From: Chthoniobacterales bacterium
GTDB lineage: Bacteria > Verrucomicrobiota > Verrucomicrobiia > Chthoniobacterales > UBA10450
DNA length: 5,292 nucleotides
Direction of reading: 5' to 3'
Assembly: GCA_013697015.1 (NCBI GenBank)
Contig: JACCXL010000098.1
Span: 1 to 5,292 of the forward strand
Shown here one piece after another: positions 1-4,186 of the stretch. The translations under genes were made by a program, and so were the position numbers. The stretch's first letter is position 1. Each line of letters opens with the position of its first letter. The notes beneath the pieces were generated by a model. The model searched no databases. It worked only from the letters and a program-made list of their open reading frames with translations, and was not told the DNA's origin.

Positions 1-38
1 AACGAACGCAAGGTGCATTCGCGCCGTCTCTTCCGAAA

Positions 39-66
39 AATCTGTGAAAATCTGTGCAATCTGTGG
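39..66 (+). repeat. Array of three AATCTGTG units upstream of rnhB
   Basis: Three exact copies of AATCTGTG begin at 39, 49 and 58, so the spacing is 10 and 9 bp. The same layout with variant units recurs at 2407-2433 on this strand and in reverse orientation at 2298-2372. The array is AT-richer than its surroundings. If read through it would add a Cys/Ile/Asn-rich leader to RNase HII, which looks like translated repeat rather than protein, so I treat it as non-coding. I infer that it belongs to a dispersed intergenic repeat family; its function is unknown. Confidence 0.7.
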
Positions 67-81
67 ATAAGCTTCCCCCTC

Positions 82-708
82 ATGCGCCGCTGCGGTTTTC
101 GACACGAACGACGACTCCGGGCGCTCGGCATTTCCAGCATCGCGGGTCTCGATGAGGCTGGACGCGGCGCACTTGCCGGACCTGTCGTGGCCGCTGCGGT
201 CGTTCTGTTCGGAAAATTCCGTCACCGCCGCCTGAACGATTCCAAGCAGCTCCTCCCCGAACGGCGAGAGGAGATTTATCAGGAATTGGTCGCGGACGAG
301 CGAATCAGCTGGGCCGTTGGCGTTGTCGATGCAGCGGAAATCGATCGCATCAATATTCTTCGCGCGACCCACGAGGCGATGCGAATAGCGATCACTGCCC
401 TCGCTGCGACACCAGATCACGTCTTGATCGACGGCCTGCCCGTCTTTCCATTCCCCCTGCCGCAAACTGCGATCATTGATGGCGACTGTTTCAGCCTCAC
501 CATCGCGGCGGCGAGTGTGATTGCCAAAGTCACGCGCGACGCGATGATGCGTGAATTCTGCGCGCGTTTTCCCGAATACTGCTTCAGTCAGCACAAAGGC
601 TACGGCACCGAGTTGCACCTCACTAAATTGCATGAGCACGGGCCTTGTCCGATCCATCGCCGGTCTTTCGAGCCGGTGGCGCAGCCGCTTTTGGCGTTCG
701 CGTCCTGA
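82..708 (+). CDS. rnhB: Ribonuclease HII
   Basis: RNase HII cuts the RNA strand of RNA-DNA hybrids and starts removal of misincorporated ribonucleotides from DNA, acting in the cytoplasm with a divalent metal. The 208-residue product is normal family length. Visible motifs are GLDEAGRGALAGPV (catalytic D24 and E25), NDSK at 52-55, VLIDG (D117), a GD pair with D135 aligning to the fourth metal ligand, IAAASVIAKVTRD at 141-153, HKGYGT at 171-176 and HRRSF at 192-196. All four acidic catalytic residues are therefore present. The frame is open back to an ATG at 13, but those 23 extra codons fall on the AATCTGTG repeat and are unlike family N-termini, so I chose the ATG at 82. No clear Shine-Dalgarno precedes it. 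It overlaps yraN by 77 bases, and rnhB-yraN adjacency is common in bacteria, often after rplS. Confidence 0.95.
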   Translation: MRRCGFRHERRLRALGISSIAGLDEAGRGALAGPVVAAAVVLFGKFRHRRLNDSKQLLPERREEIYQELVADERISWAVGVVDAAEIDRINILRATHEAMRIAITALAATPDHVLIDGLPVFPFPLPQTAIIDGDCFSLTIAAASVIAKVTRDAMMREFCARFPEYCFSQHKGYGTELHLTKLHEHGPCPIHRRSFEPVAQPLLAFAS

Positions 709-1084
709 ACACCTCGAACGCGGCGCGCGCGGCGAGAAGCTGGCCGAGAAATTCCTCCGCCGTACCGGCTACAAAATCCTCTATCGGAATTTTCGTGGTC
801 GCAGCGGCGGCGAAATCGATCTCGTTTGCCGCGACGAAGACACGCTCGTTTTCGTAGAAGTGAAAACGCGCACCCGGGAAGATTTCGGGCGGCCGCTGGA
901 CGCTGTCGGACGTGAGAAGCAGAAGCGCATCGCGCGAGGCGGGCTCGCCTGGCTGCGGTTACTGGATAATCCCGACATTCTGTTTCGCTTCGATGTCGTC
1001 GAAGTCGTGATGGCGGATCAGATCGAACCGAGATTCGAACTTATTCGCGACGCGTTTCCGCTGCCTGAGCCATACATTTATTAA
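632..1084 (+). CDS. yraN: YraN / UPF0102 family nuclease-fold protein
   Basis: The 150-residue product matches the YraN/UPF0102 family, small proteins with a restriction-endonuclease-like (RecB/Holliday-junction resolvase-like) fold. Their physiological role is poorly defined; a DNA-processing role is inferred from the fold. The core carries GARGEKLAEKFL (about 31-42), GYKILYRNFR (46-55), GGEIDLV (D63 and E61), VFVEVKTR (E76, K78) and RFDVVEV (119-125), which is the E/D-ExK nuclease pattern. The C-terminus ends in PYIY, like other family members. The ATG at 632 is the only conventional start between the upstream ATG at 551, which would be buried deep in rnhB, and the conserved core. It gives an Arg/Trp-rich N-terminal leader of about 25 residues. 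There is no strong ribosome binding site, so translation probably depends on coupling to rnhB. Confidence 0.9.
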   Translation: MSTGLVRSIAGLSSRWRSRFWRSRPEHLERGARGEKLAEKFLRRTGYKILYRNFRGRSGGEIDLVCRDEDTLVFVEVKTRTREDFGRPLDAVGREKQKRIARGGLAWLRLLDNPDILFRFDVVEVVMADQIEPRFELIRDAFPLPEPYIY

Positions 1085-1091
1085 CGGAAAC

Positions 1092-1116
1092 ATTGCCACA
1101 CACTGGCCAGTGCAAT
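1092..1116 (+). terminator. Possible weak terminator after yraN, containing a 12-base palindrome
   Basis: CACTGGCCAGTG at 1101-1112 is a perfect palindrome starting 17 bases after the yraN stop. ATTGC at 1092-1096 can also pair with GCAAT at 1112-1116, enclosing the ACT/AGT stem with a bulge. Only a short T-containing stretch (TTTAC) follows. It could help end the rnhB-yraN transcript or bind a dimeric protein; neither is established. Confidence 0.25.
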
Positions 1117-1203
1117 TTACGATCAAGCGGGTAGGGCAAAGGGGAAGCACGAACTGAACGGGAAGGCGAATTGCCGCGCACCACACTTGGTCTCGACGCC
1201 TAT

Positions 1204-1220
1204 TTGCGGTTTTACCGCAA
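1204..1220. other. Perfect 7-bp hairpin in the convergent gap
   Basis: TTGCGGT (1204-1210) and ACCGCAA (1214-1220) are exact reverse complements around a TTT loop. There is no T run on either side, so it is not a standard intrinsic terminator. Its location between converging transcripts would suit a bidirectional stop or mRNA end stabiliser, which is inference. It sits 7 bases before the ATG of the possible lipoprotein remnant. Confidence 0.35.
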
Positions 1221-1227
1221 TCCGCTC

Positions 1228-1382
1228 ATGAAACTGCCTCCTCTCCGTTGGTAATTGCGACCGTGCTCGTTGTGACCGGATGCGCCTCGCAAACCACCAC
1301 GGAGAACTCACACAGAGAAATTAAGTCAGCAGATTCACCTGGCGGCGCGCCCGTGCTGCACAAGGTCGGTTCGCACGGCTAG
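1228..1382 (+). pseudogene. Possible small lipoprotein, apparently frameshifted
   Basis: Read in one frame from 1248, the sequence gives a hydrophobic stretch followed by a lipobox (VIATVLVVTGCASQ), then a short polar Thr/Ser/Gly-rich tail, stopping at TAG 1380-1382. This is the pattern of a small type II signal peptide lipoprotein. A basic start, ATG AAA CTG at 1228 (MKLPPLR), lies in a different frame and runs into TAA after eight codons; one base restored between about 1234 and 1250 would join the two. Alternatively a TTG at 1248 could start a 44-residue protein lacking the usual Lys/Arg N-region. No Shine-Dalgarno is seen before either start. I do not recognise the family. It may be a decayed gene, a sequencing error or chance. 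Confidence 0.3.
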
Positions 1383-1409
1383 TGAGTTCGCGGGCGAACG
1401 TTGGCAGCA

Positions 1410-2159
1410 TCACGCCAGCAATTCGTAGGAGAGAACGCTAAGGCAGTAGATTGCCGCGGTTTCGACTCGGAGAACGATCGGGCCGAGGGTAATCGGGCGG
1501 CAGCCGTGGGCCCGCGCCAGATTCAATTCTGCGGGAGTGAAGTCGCCTTCGGGGCCGATGAGCATCAGGACACTTACGGGAACGCCTCCGGCATGTTCCG
1601 GCGCATATTCCGCCAGAAGTTTTTTCAAATGTACCGCATCCGATTGCAGCGATGCGATCAGTCGAAGATCGAAGCATGCCGTGGCGGGGAAAAATTGCGC
1701 GAGCGGCTGAGGGGGCTGCACTTGCGGCAGCCAATTTTGCCCGCATTGTTTGGCGGCTTCGATCGCAGCACTCTGCCATTTGTCTCGTTTCTGTGCGGCC
1801 TCTTCGGCATCGAGCCGGACGATCGTTCGGTCGGAAATGATCGGGGCGATTTCAGCGGCCCCTATCTCAACCGCCTTTTGCACGATCAGGTCCATTTGCT
1901 TCCCTTTGGGGATCGCCTGGCCCAGCGTTATCCGACAGCGGAGGGGTGGTGTGGTCGCCTCGTGCAGTTTCTTGAGGTAAATCCCGGAGCCGGAGATAGT
2001 TGTGATTTCGGCGGTGATCTCATGGCCGCGGCCATTGAAGACGACGAGTCTCTCGCCCTCTTTCATCCGCAAAACGTTCCGGCAGTGATGCGCTTCCGAG
2101 CCCGCGAGGGCCAGGGGGCCCGTGTCCCACTCGTTAGGCGAAAGATAGAAGCGGTGCAT
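1410..2159 (-). CDS. rsmE: 16S rRNA (uracil(1498)-N3)-methyltransferase
   Basis: RsmE uses S-adenosylmethionine to methylate N3 of U1498 in 16S rRNA, in helix 44 near the decoding site. The 249-residue product is full family length. The N-terminal PUA-like part carries HHCRNVLRM (24-32). The C-terminal SPOUT (trefoil-knot) part carries PKGKQMDLIVQKAVEIGA (84-101), DRT (110-112, for the usual ER-S/T), EAAKQCGQ (134-141, a variant of the more common EAxEQSGR), LMLIGPEGDFTPAE (198-211) and LGPIVLRVETA (225-235). The last two form the SAM-binding knot. The ATG start gives MHRFYL, typical of the family. It lies downstream of dnaJ on the same strand but 291 bases away across repeats, so it may have its own promoter. 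In Firmicutes rsmE also follows dnaJ, via prmA, which makes the neighbourhood plausible; prmA is absent here. Confidence 0.95.
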   Translation of the reverse strand: MHRFYLSPNEWDTGPLALAGSEAHHCRNVLRMKEGERLVVFNGRGHEITAEITTISGSGIYLKKLHEATTPPLRCRITLGQAIPKGKQMDLIVQKAVEIGAAEIAPIISDRTIVRLDAEEAAQKRDKWQSAAIEAAKQCGQNWLPQVQPPQPLAQFFPATACFDLRLIASLQSDAVHLKKLLAEYAPEHAGGVPVSVLMLIGPEGDFTPAELNLARAHGCRPITLGPIVLRVETAAIYCLSVLSYELLA

Positions 2160-2201
2160 CGGAGAAATCGTCCCCAGATTTACAGTGATTGATTAGACCT
2201 G

Positions 2202-2279
2202 AATCTGGAAACCAGGAAGGCCCGGAGAAAGGAAAAGGATGCAGCAGCAGCAGCAGCCTGGCTTCGTGGTTGCCAGATT
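2202..2279. repeat. Long imperfect inverted repeat enclosing a CAG tract
   Basis: The 18-base arm at 2202-2219 (AATCTGG, then AAACCAGGAAG) pairs with 2262-2279 (CTTCGTGGTT, then GCCAGATT) at 16 of 18 positions. The mismatches are 2209/2272 and 2215/2266. The 42-base loop is purine-rich and contains five CAG units. Transcribed from either strand it would form a strong hairpin between dnaJ and rsmE. No T tract follows, so I favour a palindromic dispersed repeat (REP/MITE-like) over an intrinsic terminator; that choice is inference. Confidence 0.65.
2241..2256 (+). repeat. CAG/GCA trinucleotide microsatellite, five units
   Basis: Five uninterrupted GCA units plus a final G lie in the loop of the surrounding inverted repeat. 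It is in no gene I accept. Such tracts can vary in length by slippage, so copy number may differ between strains. Confidence 0.8.
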
Positions 2280-2297
2280 TCACCACAGCATAATGTC

Positions 2298-2372
2298 CGC
2301 AAATTTCACACGCATACGCAGATGAAGAAGCGCCACCTTAATCGCCCGCAGATTTCACGAATTGCGCAGATT
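2298..2372 (-). repeat. Two blocks of AATCTGCG-like units, minus orientation
   Basis: On the plus strand the unit reads CGCAGATT or a variant. One block has CGCAAATT at 2298, a degenerate unit at about 2307 and CGCAGATG at 2317. A second has CGCAGATT at 2347, CACGAATT at 2356 and CGCAGATT at 2365, spaced exactly 9 bp. A 22-base non-repeat spacer separates the blocks. They are the reverse-orientation counterpart of the arrays at 39-66 and 2407-2433. They lie past the dnaJ stop and are non-coding; a minus-strand frame through them would give only a Cys/Ile-rich string typical of translated repeat. Confidence 0.65.
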
Positions 2373-2406
2373 TCCTGATGAGTTTCAGCTCCGGTTCCTT
2401 CTCCTG

Positions 2407-2433
2407 AATCCGTGTAAATCTGCGAAATCGGTG
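2407..2433 (+). repeat. Array of three AATCYGYG-like units, plus orientation
   Basis: AATCCGTG (2407), AATCTGCG (2417) and AATCGGTG (2426) are spaced 10 and 9 bp, the same spacing as the exact copies upstream of rnhB. With the opposite-facing block at 2347-2372 this makes an inverted pair about 34 bp apart. For example, AAATCTGCG at 2416-2424 is the exact reverse complement of CGCAGATTT at 2365-2373. It begins 18 bases beyond the dnaJ stop in the direction of transcription, so the pair could fold at the 3' end of the grpE-dnaJ mRNA. Confidence 0.65.
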
Positions 2434-2450
2434 GGCGAACCTCTTCCCTC

Positions 2451-3611
2451 CTAGCGGAAGAATTCCTTCGCGCGTTCGACGAAACTCCGCCCGAGCGGGG
2501 CGTTTTCTTCACCGCACAAATCAGCGAATTCCTCCAGCTTTTGACGCTGTTCGGTATTGAGGCGCGAAGGGACTTCCACAATCAGCCGCGCCATCAGATC
2601 GCCGCGATCGCGCCCGCTCACATCGGCAATTCCTTTGCCGCGCAACTTGAACGTCTGGCCGCTCTGCGTGCCGGCGGGAACTTTCAGGTTAGCTTTGCCT
2701 TGCAGCGTCGGTACCGCTACTTCGCCGCCCAGGGCTGCGACCGTGAATGAAATCGGCACTTCGCAAAAGAGATTGTCGTCTTCGCGCTGGAAGATCTCGT
2801 GTTCCTTGACATGCAGGACGACATAAAGATCGCCGGGCGGTCCACCACGCACGCCGGCTTCGCCATTCTGTGAGGAACGCAGCCGCGAGCCATCCGCAAT
2901 GCCGGCCGGGATCTTGAGCTTGATGCGGCTGCTCTTTTCGATGCGCCCCTCCCCTTCGCACACACGGCAGGGCTTATCGATGATCTGACCGACACCGCGG
3001 CAACGCGGACAGGTTTGCGAGACCTGAAAAAAACCGCGCGAGCTGATTACCTGACCACGACCGCCGCAGGTGGGACAGCCAACGGAACGTGATCCAGCTT
3101 CGGCGCCTTTCCCCTCGCAGTGCTCGCAGACATCGAGCTTGCGAATCTCGATTTCCTTTTCCACGCCGAACGCTGCTTCTTCGAGCGTGATCTCCATGTC
3201 GTAGCGCAAGTCAGAACCGCGTTGGCGGCCTTCGCGATCCACCGCACCGCCGCTTCCTCCTCCGCCGAAGAACGTTTCGAAGATACCGCCCCCAACTCCG
3301 CCGCCGCTCGCACCAAACACTTCACGGAAGATATCGAATGGATCGTGAAATCCGCCGCCGCGTCCGAAGCCGCCGCCCTGGGCAAAGGCCGCGTGTCCGA
3401 ATCGGTCGTAAGCCGCGCGCTTATCGCCATCAATCAGAACGTCGTAAGCCTCGCCGAGCTCCTTGAACTGCTCCTCCGCGTGCGGGTCATCGGGATTTTT
3501 ATCCGGGTGAAATTTAACGGCGAGCTTGCGGTAAGAACGCTTTACCTCTTCGGCGGACGCACCGCGCTCCACCCCTAACACTTCGTAGTAATCGCGTTTT
3601 GTTGTAGCCAT
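2451..3611 (-). CDS. dnaJ: Chaperone protein DnaJ (Hsp40)
   Basis: DnaJ delivers unfolded proteins to DnaK and stimulates its ATPase; GrpE then exchanges the nucleotide. The 386-residue product has the full class I layout. The J domain (about 5-72) has the HPD signature at 35-37, followed by a Gly/Phe-rich linker (about 78-122). The zinc-binding region has four CxxCxGxG repeats at 162-169 (CEHCEGKG), 179-186 (CPTCGGRG), 201-208 (CPRCRGVG) and 215-222 (CRVCEGEG), all eight cysteines intact. The C-terminal substrate-binding domains follow, including GDLYVVLHVKEHEIFQR and LRGKGI, and the protein ends in AKEFFR. The ATG gives the standard start (MATTKRDYYEVLGV). It lies 23 bases after grpE and is almost surely co-transcribed. 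No clear Shine-Dalgarno is seen. No CIRCE-type operator is present in the gap. Confidence 0.97.
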   Translation of the reverse strand: MATTKRDYYEVLGVERGASAEEVKRSYRKLAVKFHPDKNPDDPHAEEQFKELGEAYDVLIDGDKRAAYDRFGHAAFAQGGGFGRGGGFHDPFDIFREVFGASGGGVGGGIFETFFGGGGSGGAVDREGRQRGSDLRYDMEITLEEAAFGVEKEIEIRKLDVCEHCEGKGAEAGSRSVGCPTCGGRGQVISSRGFFQVSQTCPRCRGVGQIIDKPCRVCEGEGRIEKSSRIKLKIPAGIADGSRLRSSQNGEAGVRGGPPGDLYVVLHVKEHEIFQREDDNLFCEVPISFTVAALGGEVAVPTLQGKANLKVPAGTQSGQTFKLRGKGIADVSGRDRGDLMARLIVEVPSRLNTEQRQKLEEFADLCGEENAPLGRSFVERAKEFFR

Positions 3612-3634
3612 TTGAGTTCGCGAGCGCGCGGGCC

Positions 3635-4186
3635 CTATGCGACGGGGCCGCTCGAAACAACTACGCTGGAAGGCCGCAGGAGCCGATCCTTTAAACGATA
3701 GCCGCGGCGCGTCTGGCGCACGACAATTCCTTCCGGCACATCGTCGCTCGTTTCGTGAGCGATCGCCTCGTGCTGATTGGGATCGAAAACCCTCCCTTCC
3801 GCATCGATCGGCTGCAAACCGTTCTCCGCCAGAAAATCAGTGAGCTGCTTCAACACCATTTTCAGACCGGAAAAGACGGGCGATTTTTCACCGTCACCGC
3901 GCGCCGCTGCCAGTCCCAGCTCGAAGTTATCGACAATGGCGATAAGCCGCTCGAGCACCGAGCTGTTTGCGTACTTCACCGCCTCTTCCTTCTCGCGCGC
4001 CGCGCGCTTTTTATAATTCTCGAAATCGGCCTGACTGCGCAAAGCGAGATCCCGAAATCGGTCCAGGTCCGCCTGCAAGTTCGCGGTGGGATCGTCGATC
4101 TCGATTTCATCGGCTCCAGCAGGACTTTCCGCCGGGGCGGCAGGCGCCACATCCTCCGCTTTTTGCTTCTCTGGCATTCTCTTCAT
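3635..4186 (-). CDS. grpE: Nucleotide exchange factor GrpE
   Basis: GrpE is the dimeric exchange factor that releases ADP from DnaK and often acts as the thermosensor of the chaperone cycle. The 183-residue product has an acidic, Ala/Pro-rich, probably disordered N-terminus (1-33). A long helical segment (about 35-95) follows, containing RSQADFENYKKRAAREKEEA and LERLIAIVDNFELGL. The C-terminal beta-wing has VFDPNQHEAIA (133-143) and GYRLKDRLLRPSSVVVS (162-178). These are diagnostic of the family. The first ATG overlaps the stop of the upstream phosphatase gene as ATGA, which favours it over a second ATG three codons later. dnaJ follows after 23 bases. dnaK and hrcA are not adjacent, so DnaK must be encoded elsewhere. 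Confidence 0.96.
   Translation of the reverse strand: MKRMPEKQKAEDVAPAAPAESPAGADEIEIDDPTANLQADLDRFRDLALRSQADFENYKKRAAREKEEAVKYANSSVLERLIAIVDNFELGLAAARGDGEKSPVFSGLKMVLKQLTDFLAENGLQPIDAEGRVFDPNQHEAIAHETSDDVPEGIVVRQTRRGYRLKDRLLRPSSVVVSSGPVA
4183..4186 (-). promoter_or_regulatory. ATGA stop-start overlap (translational coupling)
   Basis: On the minus strand the phosphatase ends AAA ACA TGA and grpE begins ATG AAG, sharing the four bases ATGA. There is no good Shine-Dalgarno before the grpE ATG. Such overlaps usually couple translation by terminating ribosomes re-initiating, so GrpE synthesis is probably tied to that of the phosphatase. The overlap is seen directly; coupling is inferred. Confidence 0.75.

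Larger units (their letters stand above)
1085..1409. other. Convergent intergenic region between yraN and rsmE
   Basis: This 325-base stretch separates the plus-strand pair rnhB-yraN from the minus-strand genes ending in rsmE. It holds a 12-base palindrome near the yraN end, a small perfect hairpin, the remains of a possible lipoprotein gene (these three are listed separately), and a weak stem GTTCG/CGAAC at 1386-1399 just past the rsmE stop. None of the stems is followed by a convincing T tract, so no classical intrinsic terminator is evident. Minus-strand open frames here have compositions unlike real proteins. Confidence 0.6.

Noticed and set aside
13..81. Upstream ATG extending RNase HII by 23 residues
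   Set aside because: The extra codons cover the AATCTGTG repeat array and give a KICENLCNLWI-like string not found in the family; the ATG at 82 yields a normal N-terminus.
1171..1254. Short plus-strand frame ending in LDAYLRFYRNPLMKLPPLRW
   Set aside because: It is only 27 codons from a TTG with no ribosome binding site; it looks protein-like but is too short to support, and it overlaps the hairpin and lipoprotein remnant.
1401..2192. 263-codon plus-strand open frame opposite rsmE
   Set aside because: It lies wholly antisense to a clear rsmE; its translation shows no family motifs and a Cys/Arg/Gly-rich composition typical of a shadow frame.
2160..2200. Sigma-70-like promoter for rsmE
   Set aside because: TTCAGG and TAAATC occur on the minus strand but are 15 bp apart and match the consensus poorly; not strong enough to annotate.
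2298..2433. Possible CRISPR array
   Set aside because: Units are only 8-9 bases, directly abutting, variable and in both orientations; there are no 23-37-base repeats with unique spacers and no cas genes.
2306..2581. 91-codon minus-strand frame across the end of dnaJ
   Set aside because: The first half overlaps dnaJ out of frame and the rest is translated intergenic repeat.
3120..3578. 152-codon plus-strand frame opposite dnaJ
   Set aside because: It is antisense to the J domain, Gly/Phe and zinc regions of dnaJ and carries no recognisable domain.
3631..3649. GGCCC/GGGCC stem at the grpE stop as a terminator
   Set aside because: It is only five base pairs with no T tract, and dnaJ begins shortly after; terminating there would split an evident operon.
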